DNA of 64,000 nt. Source: Phallus indusiatus. Its lineage: Eukaryota > Basidiomycota > Agaricomycetes > Phallales > Phallaceae. Shown piece by piece: positions 11,685 to 26,167 of the stretch. Location of the stretch: contig JAQFWX010000001.1 of the NCBI GenBank assembly GCA_027605045.1, forward strand, positions 2,046,001 through 2,110,000, written 5' to 3'. The position numbers and the translations under genes were made by a program. Under the pieces are notes generated by a model. The model made no database searches. It had not been told where the DNA came from and worked only from the letters and a program-made list of their open reading frames with translations. Every line of letters starts with the position of its first letter. Positions within the stretch are counted from its first letter, which is position 1.

Positions 11685-13690
11685 CTACCAAGATAGCACT
11701 TTAGCTAGGTCCGTTCAAAGCAATTGCCCTACACAAAACTGACTGAGCTGTACCTTTTTAAGATTTTAGCGTCCTAGGAGATATGAAGATGCAGTGAGAC
11801 AGAAGAGGCCAACTGGTTACACGGAGAAAGAAAGGGAGAATTAACTGCCTCCCCTCCTTTATGTGCAGCAGGTTTAAATGAGTGGAAGCTCTCGTCGCCT
11901 AAAAGACCATACGCCACGTTCACCTTACATTGTACGCATGATTCCAAGGCGATTCAAAAACTGCGTTGGACATGCGGGTGACTTCGGCGGATAGTTCATT
12001 ATTCGCGATATCGCCGGCTCATGCTATGTGATTGAAATGAGAAGACGATACCAGCGCATCCATGATAAATCTTCAGAGACAAAAACTAGGAACTAGTCCA
12101 CCATCGATCTAAATAATATGTCCCATCCGTCTGCGTTTTCATACGTATCATACCTCAAATCCATCCGTTTCCGAGATAATAACGCAAGCCCTTTTTGATC
12201 GATGGACGAATTGTCATATTCACAAGGTCCAGACTTGGCGCTGCTGAGGAATATCCTTTTTCCCAGGTGACGATATCCAATTATAATTCATTAAGGTTTG
12301 CTTCTTCACTTCAGAGCCGGCGCCAGTGATCATATAACTCGTTAGTCGCTTGAGATCGACTCATCCTCGTCGGATTTAGTCACCATGATATATATAGTCA
12401 TGAACGGAGGAATAAATCAAAAAAGGTAATTGGAGGTACTTGTCTCTGCATACATTTGCAGGAGAATTGACTGACAGGCATTCCGTATTCCCTGTTCTAG
12501 ACTAGAACCCTATTTTTCTAGATCCGAGCATTCATTGCGTTGAGCCTAATTGAACGTTATTGGTTTCTTTACGCACTGTCGTTGTTTTCACAAACAATCT
12601 CTATTCAAATTATGTAAGATGCTCTACTCAGGAGTCATTTCCTGAAATTTTCTCACATATAAATATAACATACTTTCTATTTAATGCACGATTTGTGCCC
12701 TCAAAATTGAACATGATACTCTTATTGACCGGGTACTTGCGGTGCGTACTTTTTCATGACGCCTTGTATTAAACGCCTCGAATTTGGCTAATTAAGCCTT
12801 TCTCTTCTCAATTCACCCGTTGTATTCTGAATACAGGAACATTGAGAAGTCATAATAAGATTTACAAACACGGGACAAAGTAGCTGTTTATCTGATTTGT
12901 AATATTCAACCCTCACGCTTCCTGTTTGAAGATTTAATTGGGACATGAAAGGTCGCTTCGTAAACTGTTCCGACACGCCGCGCTCATTTATTAGGACTAC
13001 TATCAAATTCCAATGGACGATAATTATCCCGGACAGAAGAAAGGCAACTCTCCGTACAAAATGAACACCAATTGATCCACAATGCCAATGGTTATCTTTC
13101 ACCTCGTTTGAATTCCCTGTCATTTCTAAATGCATTACAGTGCCTTTAACGATATCAGCCCAACATGCACCATGCTATGCTCGGCTTGGATTAAACACTG
13201 AACCGTGACTTTGGTTATAAATTATTGTATGCAGACAAAGCCAAAGGACGCATGTCCGGTACACGTGGTTGCAAGTAATACATGCCTAACTTTGTCTTCT
13301 TACTGATTCAAATTTTGTGCTGTGCATCTTAGTTTGAGCTTCGAAGAACGACTTCAAGTTGTGGGTTTAGGCGCAATAAGATTCGCAAGTGTTGAAGATC
13401 GGTTCATTCGACTGACATCATAGTAATCAAGTATAAATTTTCTTTTTCTATTCGCTCATCTTCACCTTCCTAGTAGATTCCCACATTGTGCCCTTATCTA
13501 TATGTATGTTCAGTTCCATCGTTGAGGCTGACATGATTTTCATTTGTTATTCAGAATCACATTGTATTAATCACATGCCATCTTTTTAACAAGAAAGAAG
13601 TTTCAGGTTAGATTGTAAGTGAGGACGCGAGATCTTTGGTGAATTGTTGGATCCGGAATACGGAAAAATGGCACTTGGTGAATGATAAAT
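11685..13690. other. Gene-poor intergenic stretch
   Basis: Contains only short open frames without domain signal, including a hydrophobic leftward one at 12788-13135 that I could not support as a gene. No repeats or RNA genes were recognised. Confidence 0.35.
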
Positions 13691-14100
13691 TCATCGCAGA
13701 AAAACAACGATAGATATTGACATCATCAAAGGCATGAAAGGGATAGTTATAATCAAGGTAACAATGATGACGATGATTTTCGATTTCCGACCGTACAGCT
13801 TTTCGATGTACCAGTGGACAAACGACAAACCTGGCACGCGTGGATCCGGACGTTTCAATGGGGACTGTTCATTACTTCCAGACAAAGAGGTCATATCAGT
13901 TCTAGTGGATTGCCTAGTAAACACTAACAACAACCACTTTTTTTCGTGGTTTGGAGACATTGAAATTTAGAGCGGCCGTAATAAGTCAGGCTCTCGTATG
14001 CCTATTGAGGGATCCAACTCTACTCAACCCTTGACATACCATGTGAATGCCGTTGATGCTGTGATAAAGCTGGAGAATCCATCCGAGTCCGCTGACAGCT
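13691..14100 (-). CDS. Hypothetical small membrane protein (partial model)
   Basis: A leftward stretch ends with a strongly hydrophobic segment of about 28 residues (from KIIVIIVTLIITIPF to the stop at 13691), preceded by a Lys/Arg cluster (EKLYGRKSK) and a Ser/Pro-rich region. An upstream exon near 14040-14100 can be joined through a GTATGT...TTTACTAG intron, giving a plausible continuous frame, but the start was not found. It would be a tail-anchored or single-pass protein. No family was recognised. Confidence 0.3.
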
Positions 14101-15058
14101 CTACAGTGTAGTCTCGGTGTTAGTGGTACTTGAATTGAGCCCCCGTTTCCGGCGGATCCAGGAGTGCCCCGTCGCCGGACAGTTGTAAAGAAATATCAAA
14201 ATCAGTATGGGAATCTGTGAATTAAACCTTGTGGAACGTACCCAATTTGTCAACAAAGGAGCTTCTCAATTCAATTGCACAGTTGTGTTACGGTCACTCA
14301 CTGACAAAAATAACCTCTTGATAGTTATTAGTAGTGGCACTGCTTGACCCGAAAACTTAATATTTTTCTCTACATTGATTCGGCTCATGGTGACATTGAA
14401 ATGGAAGACCTTTTGAAAAAAAGACCACCGTCTGCATCGAACCAACAGCTACTAGTATGCGAAGTCTCCGATTAATTGACAAAAGGTCTGAAGTCGAAAC
14501 TGTCGATTGAATCGCGCTTTCCTCAACCTAAGAGCTATCTTGGAACGTGTTTCGTGAAAACGCCGTGATCAGAGAATGCAAGAATTTGTAGTGATCCTTT
14601 TGGAAATTGTATAGTCGGAGGAATAAGACCCTCACATGGCTCGCAGCTTCAAACTAAAGCCACAAAGTTCTTTGTTCTCAGTTGCATAAAATCACAGGAG
14701 CTTGGAGCGAATGTATATCGCACCTTTCCTTGCGGTGTCGCCAGGGGCCTCTCAGGCTTGGAGACTCCAACTTCTTCCGGCGAAACCACATTTATATGCA
14801 CCTGGGGACAATCCAGTCTGTCAATCCAAACTTTAAACACTGAATAAGGCGGTTTTCTGGGACATATAAATAACCAAGGCTTAAATTAATATGTACATCA
14901 ATATAATTTAGCATAAATATTAAAACGAAAAAAATCTATTGATTCACAACGAATGTTGCTGGCAATTATCATGGTATATAGCCAAGTTTATACTGTTGTA
15001 TCTGATTAGTTCACATCTTTGTGAAAATGGGTAAACTTTAGTCTCACAGTTAAAATTT
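14101..15058. other. Intergenic, one possible orphan exon
   Basis: A leftward open stretch at 14649-14840 (with PQVHINVVSPEEVGVSKPE) has coding-like composition, but I found no partner exons. The rest shows nothing recognisable. Confidence 0.25.
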
Positions 15059-15319
15059 TCACCGAGCTGCTGCAGGGCAGCTAGGGCAGCAGAAACCCGT
15101 AGCGCAGTGTTTATCGTTAACATATACTCTTTCGACGATATGAGAACAATTGTGATGATTTGAGCAAGCTTCACTAGGGGTGCAACTAGGACAAGTTTGA
15201 CGTGTACCCTTATTGCAAGGTCTGGGATGTGTGCACGGCACCAAGTGCTGTTTTCCGTTATCACCCATATGTCCGCACATGAGGTATTTGGTAGCTTGAG
15301 AAATGATCATGCGACACAT
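15059..15319 (-). CDS. Cysteine-rich small protein, paralogue 2
   Basis: An 86-aa protein with 15 Cys and several His: MCR start, YLMCGH, then spaced CX2C pairs (CPSC, CCPSC) to the C-terminus. It matches the layout of the protein at 11202-11684. A 5'-UTR-type intron ends at the ATG (GTATGC...CTCTACAG|ATG, about 15320-15365), the same gene structure as the paralogue. Zinc binding is plausible from the Cys/His pattern but is not proven. The function is unknown. Confidence 0.5.
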   Translation of the reverse strand: MCRMIISQATKYLMCGHMGDNGKQHLVPCTHPRPCNKGTRQTCPSCTPSEACSNHHNCSHIVERVYVNDKHCATGFCCPSCPAAAR

Positions 15320-15365
15320 CTGTAGAGATTCAAATCATTGCCAAATAAACCAGTGAAAAGGCATA

Positions 15366-18004
15366 CCTTCTTGAGACTTTGGATTTGAGGTATAGGCGGG
15401 AAATACTAGTTTAGTAGGTTGAGTCGGAGTAGTATGTCAGATAAGAGTGAAGAATCCTTCAGTCGTCTATGAATCGTTTTATACACTGAGGAATGGAAGG
15501 CGATGCTTGATGCCTCGACCTAGCGTTAAACACGTACAAACCACAGTCATGGATGGCTTCCAATATGAATACCAAGATCTTCAGGGGAACGGTTAGTAGA
15601 ACCTTCGATCAAACCAGGGTTACTGGTATCGTGTAATCCATCCCAGGCTCTCCATATTAATTGCCAGTAATTATCATAAGTGTGGCTATCATCATAATAA
15701 TATCCACATGGACACGGCAGGTAGCCATGGAGGGAAAAAAAGGGGAAGAACAATGAATACCCTTCAATTGCCTTGACAAATGTTTCACGGATGTATATTG
15801 TAAACCGTAAAATAGCCCAAAAGCATGAGAAAACGCTGATAACAATACCTTCCTCCCATGTGAGCTTTGACTGGCCGACGGGCCTATCGTCTTGTAAGTT
15901 GTAACAAGTCACCCTGCTAGTAGTTGAGTAAATATGAACATCTAATGACACTCGTTTTGAACTTAAAAACGAATTGATCTTTAGATCATGCTTGAGAATC
16001 ATGAGTTACGAATGTAAGTCGAAGGGGGGATTTTAGCTGGTAATTAATCAGTTAGCAGTTGACAGTGCAACGTCTCACTTGGAGTTCGATGGAGTATCAG
16101 CTACATCGCGACGGTGTGCGCATTGCACGCCTAACTCGTCACCAACTTTTTTTGTAAACGTGAAAATAATCCGCTGATTTGATGTTTTTTTACTGGTGAT
16201 TTTTGCCATGATGATTGAAAAGCTGCGTACCATACGACTCGAGTCTCAAAAAAAAAGGAAAGTGTTAATAGTGTATCTTGTGGGGCTTTTAGCGAGGCTT
16301 TCGATTGCAAATAATATGTGATGATAATTATGTAAATGACGTGACAAATTGTTGGCCACGCTCTCTTTCCGAGACTAGTCCGGTGCGGCGGTGAAAAGAC
16401 AATCCGTGCCATATGCTTGCGCAGTACAATGGTCCCTTGAAGCTTAATCTCCAAGTATATGGTGATAGATCTTGCTTTGATTTGAATTTATGCTATTCTA
16501 ATCCTAATGTGGCAAATAATCGGACAATGGCTCTTGCTTGGACGATCAGAACCGTTATATTTTCCCAGCAATCATGGCGAGTTTTGGTTTGTAGGCCGTT
16601 TTTTTTCGGAGCTTCCGAATAACAGCTCACCACTAGTAATTTTGATCTCGAGCTTCTGTCAACACCCTATACCTTTCACAAAGGTTCTCACTGGCACGCG
16701 CCCTGTATTGATGGCTCTCCTCACTTTCAAAATATATATATCACGTTTATCTTACTTCAAAGTACATGGATCAAGTTTCTGGTTTGGCACCACATGTAAG
16801 TCAGGCTGATAGGATCTTTCCTCCGAATCCGAGGCATGGTTATGTTTCCGAAGTAAACTGATCCAACGCGATCTTACTTTTTCAATAGGCGGGTGACCTA
16901 TGTAATATTCAGACTCAATTAAGCCGTCATTGTATTTTTAACTTGGAATATGATAAATCTAGCCAAAATAACATTAGCATCCTAGGGAACAATTGAGAAT
17001 CATTCTGACCTGTCTCCAACCATAAACATCATATTATCTTGAAATACCTTATATTTCCGGTTTTTCATCACGAAAATACGGAACACGGTCGGATTGCCAA
17101 TGAGTATCCTCTTGCGCTGATTCCGATCACTAATCAATCTATCATCAATTATTATGCATTATGTCGCATCGCTTGTCTGGAGGTTTTGAAATCGTGACCA
17201 TGTAAACCCACTTGCTAAGCCATCTGAGCCTTGAGTTTCGTAATATTAATTCATCGCTGTTAGATGACTCGCCAATTTGATTCCCAATAAAGGATAGTTG
17301 TCCTTGGTGGGCCCGATCTGGCTCTGCTATGTTTCTGACCGTACTGGGTAATACCATCAGATGAGATTTTCCAAATCTGCTCTGATCATTATATTAATAA
17401 ATCAAATTAAGAAGGAAGATACGGACTCGATTATAATAAATACATGTCTGAAAAGCGACAGTTGAATATTTGGAAAGATTGTCCAGATTGCCAAATCTGA
17501 CCACCGCAGCTTAATTCCTTCGACTATAAGTATGTAGTATACATATCAAATGACATGGGCTGAAATAAAAGTTATGTACATAAATACTATATAAGGGATG
17601 TCCGATGTCATCAGAAGTATAAGACAATTTTTTCAAGTAAATCAAACTATAAAGCTTCTCAAGCTGTTGAAGCATGTTGAATTTCTTTACTAGTTTCTGA
17701 AGTCAGGAATACCTAATGCTTCATCATAAGAAATAAAGTGTTAGGGCGTTGAAACAGATTAAACGAAGTTAAAAACAATGGTTACTTCAAAATATTAGAC
17801 TCAGGCTACATTAAAAGTTCGTATCACGGCTGTTTTATATGCGAGAAATGAACGTTAATGAACACTAGAATCGTCAACTTTTTTTGACAGATGGCCGTTA
17901 GTTCATGGTCTTTAGTAGGCTTGAGCCGTCCCCGGCAATTGCCGAATCTCCTTTGACGCTCTAAGCTCAACGCCAAAAAAAACACCGACGCAACCTAAAA
18001 AACG
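15366..18004. other. AT-rich gene-poor region
   Basis: About 2.6 kb with only short, domain-less open frames on both strands. No tRNA, repeat array or transposon signature was recognised. The right end is the promoter of the eIF3i gene. Confidence 0.4.
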
Positions 18005-19545
18005 ATGGCGAGTTGTGGATTTGTTTTCTCCGGTGCTATATCTGAAACTTATCATCTCAAATAGCGTCCAATTTTATTACAAGGTAATTTCTGCCAAGTG
18101 TCGAAAGGAAAACTACTGATGTGTTTTCATCACACTCTCCCTCCTGTTGCCTCATTGCGCCGTATTCAATATTCGACGTAACCTCCTTTCTAAATCATTA
18201 TCCTTTGCTACGGAAACCCATTATACTTTTCAACTTGTCGCAATTATACGAACAGGTCATCAGCGGTCGTTAACCCAAATCAAGTACAATGCCGATGGCG
18301 ACTTACTATTCAGCGTCTCAAAAGACCAACTTATCAACGTTTGGTATTCACATAATGGCGAGCGATTAGGAACGTATGATAATCATAATGGAACGGTGTG
18401 GACAATTGACGTGGACAGTGTGTATTAGATCTGGCCTTTGTTTTTGTTGCGTGGTTTTTTTACTCTGTTTTCTCGCAGGTGAAAGTCGCTTCTTGGTGTC
18501 TGGATCCGCTGATAATACTATGATGTTGTGGGAAGTATCAACTGGAAAATGTCTCTATACTTGGGAATTCCCTACAGCCGTTAAACGAGTTGCTTTCAAT
18601 GAGGATAACACCCAGATTGTCTGCGTTACGGAACAACGTATGGGTCATCAGTCTGCCATCCGGGTGTTCGATATTAACAGAGATAATCCACAAGACCGTA
18701 CGCATGATTTTCATCTTACAAAGTTACTTAGTTTAACTGTTTCTTGTTACTTCTGAAAACATAGAGTCATCAACACCGGTTTTCCACTTCAACCCTGTCG
18801 GCTCAAAAGCAACCGTAGTTGCATTCGCACTCGAACCAACACTGATTTTGACAGGTCATGAATCGGGAAAAGTTGCTTTATGGGACGCTAAAACCGGCGA
18901 AGAGGTTCAGAGCAATGAACACGCCCACAGGGACGTTGTCACCGACCTACAACTAAACCCCGACCGGACATACTTTATCACAAGCAGCAAGGACAAAACT
19001 GCCCGAGTGAGATCAACTTGCGGTTTATTTAGGACGTTTTTTTTTTGTGACATTCTATTTGCAGCTACATGATACACGGACATTGAATGTCATCAAAACG
19101 TATCCTACCGAAACGCCATTGAACAGTGCATCCATAGCTCCACTACGTCCATATGTGTGTTTTTTTTTCCTTATCTAAGCACCCGTCTTTCTTACCATTT
19201 ATTCAAAAGATTCTTCTGGGAGGTGGCCAAGAAGCGATGAGTGTAACGACTACATCTCTTCGTCAAGGTAAATTCGAAACTCGGTTTTGGCACAAGATCT
19301 TCGAAGAAGAAGTTGGACGTGTGAAAGGTCATTTCGGTCCAATCAATACGTGCGTTGTTATGCTCCATTTCACTTTGATGATGATGTTGTCCTTATATTT
19401 TTTTGTTCTATTGTAAAGTCTGGCTGTTCATCCAAACGGCCGAAGCTTTGCTTCAGGCGGTGAAGATGGCTTTGTCCGTGTACACGAATTCGATGATACT
19501 TATTTCAAAACTAAACTGTATGGCGATCTAGAGCCGGAGGACTAG
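18005..19545 (+). CDS. TIF34: Eukaryotic translation initiation factor 3 subunit I
   Basis: WD40 subunit of the eIF3 complex that recruits mRNA and Met-tRNA to the 40S ribosome; cytosolic. Eight exons: 18005-18007, 18065-18083, 18256-18417, 18479-18697, 18765-19006, 19065-19154, 19210-19349, 19419-19545; they give 333 aa, the usual size. The start [18 protein letters not shown] is the diagnostic eIF3i N-terminus. Further family blocks are [38 protein letters not shown] and the C-terminal [14 protein letters not shown]. The first coding exon is only the ATG and would be followed by a GC-AG intron (GCGAGT...AAATAG); this start is inferred from the fit of the second exon to the family. Its 3' end faces the BTB gene 244 bp away. 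Confidence 0.95.
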
Positions 19546-19702
19546 GTTTTATGATAAACATGTAATATTGTCTGTTTTTGGTTGGTAACCTGACATCAAA
19601 ATATAAGTTTGACAATCGGTCTCGGGTACAGATGTTTGTATCATTGATACGTGGCGTACATATATAAATTACAGAAAAAAAAATAATCAAGAACCCAGAC
19701 CT

Positions 19703-19725
19703 CTCAACATATATATATATATATT
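19703..19725. repeat. (AT)n microsatellite
   Basis: A short AT dinucleotide run lies in the convergent intergenic space between eIF3i and the BTB gene. Confidence 0.7.
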
Positions 19726-19789
19726 ACATTGGACCGACTACACACCAACAATACATTTCTTTGAATAACACCATTGGAGCCACAACGTC

Positions 19790-21125
19790 TCAAGGCAATT
19801 CCATAAAATTAGAAGCCAAGCTCGTCTTTGCTTCCGAATGCATACGGCGGACAGCAGCAACAGCTCGGCTCCTACACTCCTGATGCATGTCCATTATACC
19901 TGTATACGAATACAATTGCGACAAAACCATCTCCAAACGGCCTAACACGTCCGCCGGAAACTTTGCCATGATATGATCATCTTTCGTAAGATCCTTCCAA
20001 TACGTCTGCCACCGTTGTCGACAATTGTGTCCATAATGGGTGCAGGCCGGTATAACTGGCGGCATCGTCCGGTATTTCTCCCACAGCGATACCAGGGCGT
20101 AAAACCCGTTGTGTAGTTTTGCCAGTTGGGAACTCGAGAGCGTGCGTTCCTTTGTCAAAGCGATCCAGCGTCCTTGTCCTTGAATCATCAACGTGTAGTA
20201 GCTCGTTCCCAAGAGAGAAGAGATACCGTAGTTCTCGCCTAGCATGATAAACCACGGCAGATCAGCATCCGCTTGATACAACTCGTCTTGCAGTCGCCGA
20301 ACCACGGCTGCGTGGAGCGTTTTCTCGTCGCATAGGACGGCAAGCTCGAGGATGCGTCGAAGACGGTCCAAAAGAGACTTGTCAGCTGTTGGAGAACGTC
20401 CTGGACCAGTCGAAGAGGGCAATGCAGACGTCGCAGTGCTGGACGAAGAAGTCACATTCCCGACTGTTGTGATGGGTGAGATTTTGGGTGGTGTTAGACG
20501 CATGCCAGGGTTGAGCCAGTTCAGAAAAGTGGTCAGCGCCCATATTTCAAGACTGTGAAAATTGTATTTGTGTGCTATTTGTGCAAGATCGTAGAAAGTG
20601 TCGAACGCGGACCAGTCTGGTCCTGTGGTGCTCGCCTCGACGATTTCATGAGGCCTTTATAAATCTCTTAGCTTGAATACCCACCCTGACTCTTTTTTAA
20701 AGTCTTCGACAAATTTGATGACTTACAAAGCATAAAGAGCCCATAACAAACTTCTGAACTGTCCTGGTGTGTCTCCTTTCAAGATCACAGGATGTTCGTC
20801 GTCGGTGCCCTCGACTTGTTTGCCTGGTATACTGAACATCGTCTCAAACGTGGATGAATCTTTCGATAGAATAGTTTTATGAACCTGGGATCAAAAGTTA
20901 TGATTCATCGAAAAAAATGAGAAAAGAACACAGTTAATATGTGAACTTTACTCGAAAGAGGACGTTCTCGACAAGGACTATAACACTTCCATCTTCGAAG
21001 TAGTACTCTAGGTCGTGTTGCCTGCCCGTAAGTCCTGCCGAGGTAGAATCAAATGGAACAGGCGATAAAGTTACTTCAGGAAAGATTGACATGGTATCTC
21101 TCATAGCAATATCAGCATTCGACAT
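19790..21125 (-). CDS. BTB/POZ domain protein
   Basis: Basidiomycete-type BTB/POZ protein; such proteins dimerise and often link substrates to cullin-3 ligases, but its partner is unknown. Three exons (20952-21125, 20727-20884, 19790-20654) give 398 aa. The BTB core is readable across the first intron: EYYFEDGSVIVLVENVLFRV, then HKTILSKDSSTFETMF, ILKGDTPGQFRSLLWALYAL and, in exon 3, DLAQIAHKYNF followed by the SLEIWALTTFL helix. A helical region follows without a recognised domain, with a Ser/Thr-rich linker. The start at 21125 was preferred over 21167 because the protein then opens directly before the BTB fold. It belongs to a large, expanded basidiomycete class with few characterised members. 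Confidence 0.88.
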
Positions 21126-21585
21126 GGACAAATAGCAGACTCGAGTGTTATATGTAACAGTGACCACGACAACACAACCCTGAGAATGATGGATGTGACG
21201 TCAACCCCTAAACATGTGCATGAGGATCTGCGCACACTTTCAAAATAATATGAAGCTTAAGCGCAAAATATGTCAAGTATTTAAAACAAATCGATACTAG
21301 GCAATAAGTGCAAGTGTCCGAAAGCTAGGAAAAAATATGAAGAGAAATTTTATTGTTGAAATTCATTGTACTCGTATTGACGCGATCAAAAAGATGGATA
21401 TATATGAGACTTTAATCTCGACGAAGAGAAAGGTCTGATCTTAGAAGTCAAGATTTAGACAGGTCAGGTAGTGAAAGAGCCTGGGACAATGGTGATGAGA
21501 TGCTTGTGTTTTCATAAATCCCAGATTTTCGCTTATCCAACTTATCCCCTAACTTCTCCTTCGACCTTCAAGACCAGATATGATC
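21126..21585. other. Intergenic, BTB promoter / VMA3 3' end
   Basis: Holds the 5' flank of the BTB gene and the 3' flank of VMA3, both leftward. No other signal was seen. Confidence 0.4.
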
Positions 21586-22826
21586 TTACATACACTGCAA
21601 CACTCGTTAAAGTCAGAGTGACGGGCGGAAAAAGAAAGACATACGAGTGCTGGGTCAACCGGAGTACTCGTCATTAGAAGTGCGACGATAAGGCCTTCAA
21701 CAAATATGAGAAACTACACTGTTGGAATGCAAGTAACGAAGAAAACACGCACCGTAGAGACCCAAGACTTCAGCGAAAATCAAAATAAGAATCTACGTAC
21801 ATAATTAGATCTAAACGTCTAAGCTAACTTTACTCATTATTAGCTTACCATTCCAACAAACAATCTTGGTTGTTGGGCTGTCCCACGTACACCAGCATCT
21901 CCAACAATTCCGATAGCGAATCCGGCTGCGAGACCGGCAAGACCGACGGATAATCCTGCTCCAAGGTGAATAACACCAGTGAAAAGCGGCATTTGCGGTG
22001 AAACTAGATAGAAAAGGGTTATGCTTCAGCAAAGACAAAGCCAGCGCGATGTAAACACAGAAGTATAACATACGATTGCTCGAGATTAACACGGAAACGA
22101 CAAGACCGTAGATCTGTGCGGGAAAGACGTTATTCCAAAGAAGATACACTAGAAATTGTGAGAGTACATACGGCAATGATACCAGCCATGACGACGGGAA
22201 TACAACATCTAATCATCAAATCGGGTCGAACAACTGACATCGCTGAGATGCCCACACCGGATTTTGCAGTTCCATAACTATATTAGTGTATTCAGTTATA
22301 TGGGCGATGATCTTACGGGTATAGAATGTAAAGGACGAACCTAGCTCCGAGACCTATGAGGCATTGTATAATGGAATAAGTGTGTCAGTGATGGTGTCTT
22401 TGGGGAGAGCAAAAAAAGTGGTAGAGAGGTAGAGTGAAGGGCAAAACGCAATATCTCCAAACGAATCAAAAAAGGAGGAAAAGACAACGCCAACCACAAA
22501 AACACAACAGCGACTGTTCATGAAGGTTGACACAAACATTAAAAGCCAAGAATGTGACGCAATAAAGGCGGAAAAACATTCATTGCGCTGACAAACAAGC
22601 CCACGACAGATTGTGCCACCCCAGGATGGAAAGGAACAAATGACGTGTTATGAAGAAAACCCAATTTACTCACATGTAAACACAATGGCACAAGTACAGC
22701 CCTGCACAACATCGAAATCAAAGAGCAGAGTCAGCACATTTGAACGATCTCCTTAGTGCACACCCAACCCAAAAGACGCACCAAGGAGCTAAAGAATGGG
22801 GCATAAACTGGGCATAATTCCGACAT
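21586..22826 (-). CDS. VMA3: V-type ATPase proteolipid subunit c (Vma3)
   Basis: Proton-carrying ring subunit of the vacuolar ATPase Vo sector. Nine exons: 22782-22826, 22674-22701, 22341-22353, 22172-22277, 22074-22113, 21849-22003, 21753-21792, 21645-21694, 21586-21594; they give 161 aa, against 160 for yeast Vma3. The start [12 protein letters not shown] and the blocks [68 protein letters not shown] and [20 protein letters not shown] are nearly invariant in the family. Glu137, in FAEVLG, is the expected proton-binding carboxylate. Four membrane helices are evident. Three exons are tiny (28, 13 and 9 nt) and intron 2 is long (320 nt). Confidence 0.96.
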
Positions 22827-23544
22827 TTTTTGAGGTAAATGTTTTGGTGAAGATGGGTTGATGTATTATATGTGAACAAAATTTACGATGAAGTGATGGA
22901 CGGAGACAGCAAGCAAGAAGACAGCGACAAGGACGTGGACGATGAGTGACCGGTCTAGGAGGGAATAATGTCAGCTCTACAGTGGTATGGGAAAGAGTAA
23001 GAAATGAAAAAGATATCATATCATCAAAAAGTGGAACAAAAATGACGGAATAGCGGAACGGAATGTGAAGAGGAAAATCCGAAATCCGTGTTCGAGACTA
23101 TACCAGCGGGGATACCTGAAAGAAGAAAAGAAAGGCACTAAAAAAGAGCGGCCATTTGGAGCTTCCATGACGTTCCAGAATGAAAGAAGAAACAAACATA
23201 AAATGTGAAAAGATAAAAAGAAAGAGAAACATACGTCGTTCTTGGAACTTTCACAAATGTTTACACAGAAACCGCCGCGCAAAGACAAGACGCAAGCAAA
23301 ACGATGATGATGACACCACAACCACCAACAACTCCGTGCCGCAGCCGCGGCTCCAATCCGCTGTCCGCCTAACTCTTCGGGCGCCGATTGAAAAGAAGAA
23401 GAAAGGAAGACGTCGAAGTATGACAAATTGCGATTATCTGAGACATAACCGGTATTTTACTACTATTCAAAACACTCCTGTACATTATTCAAGTATAATA
23501 AAAAATTTAACAACTTATTTCCTTGCTCCTACGCATACGCATCA
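22827..23544. other. Intergenic, VMA3 promoter
   Basis: About 720 bp between the TRR1 stop and the VMA3 start, with A/G-rich purine tracts on the plus strand. No gene was recognised. Confidence 0.4.
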
Positions 23545-24929
<1,385 letters not shown>

Positions 24930-26167
24930 TGTAGTGGTGCGCCAAGTACGAGATAGAGATTCGGTCGTGGAAGTTGAGAGATGGTGTGGATTAGTTGAGG
25001 AAAAGAAACGAGTTTGTAAATAAGAATTAGATAAAGCTGAAGGCGACGAAACGAAAGGTGAAAAAAGAAATATGTACGAGACTCTTGAGAGAGTACGAGG
25101 AGAACGTATGAGAGATCTAATACTGAAAACCGCTTCAAGGGTAGGGATTAGAAACCAGAGGACTTTCTAGAACAAATCCGATGTCGCAATCGCTACGAAA
25201 CGCTGGACCGGAGGTAAACCCTGACTCAGATGATAGTGATGATAGTTGACTGATTTCTTTCTTTGATATCAGTTGCGATGTGCTGACAAAAACGAACAGC
25301 TTACTAAATACAGCTTACAAAGAAAATCCTCGGCGCTCTATCAGGAATGGATTAGGAATAGATTAAGGGCCAATCACGAGTCGCAGTCGCCAAACCAGAC
25401 AAGAATAATGTGCTCTCCCAAGGTTACAAGGTTTGAGGATTTTTGGCGGATAGTGCACTGATTAATTGCCAACCTGTGTTATCTTCCTGGGTGCCATGGC
25501 TATTCATTAGTGTGGCACGACACAGCATATATACGTACACTCCTGTCACCCCTTTAAACCTTCGATAATATGAACCATCTCCGCACATACATAACATTCA
25601 AAAAATTATGTTGCACATGCGCACTTTTGAACCAATACAATTCCACTCCACAAGACATGCTATGCAGTGAATGCTCCAAAAAATGGGAATGATTCTTCCA
25701 TGGCTCATCACCAGGTTAGTGCAACATATTGCCACGGCTTTTTTGATAAGAACCATCTATTTCGAAGCGGTTATCGCGCTCATTAACCAAGCAACACAGC
25801 CTCACACTGACTGCGAACAAACCAAACAATTGCAAAGTAATCACGCAACAATTAGATGAGTGGGTCGACTTTAGACCAGTATACATATGTGAACGGATTA
25901 AAAAAGCGAGATATAAGGAGAAAAAATCCCAGATTAAGATAGTTGCCACTATTTGTATCAAAAACGATTTAGATAAATTAAATTCCATATCACACCCCCA
26001 GAAACGGCCATCGAAACTAGTCATATCTGCCACGTTTTCACGCCATGCCATATATGCGCGTTCCTTCAGAATATATAAACCCCCCCAACATCTCGAATGA
26101 ACCATTTCCCTGGCTTCTCTACCTCTCAGTCCCTCACCCCTCACCCCATCCTTAATCCACACTCTAT
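24930..26167. other. Intergenic, TRR1 promoter side
   Basis: About 1.2 kb between the TRR1 start and the ALG11 stop. Only short frames without domains are present; pyrimidine-rich and CCC-containing tracts occur near 26080-26200. Confidence 0.4.
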
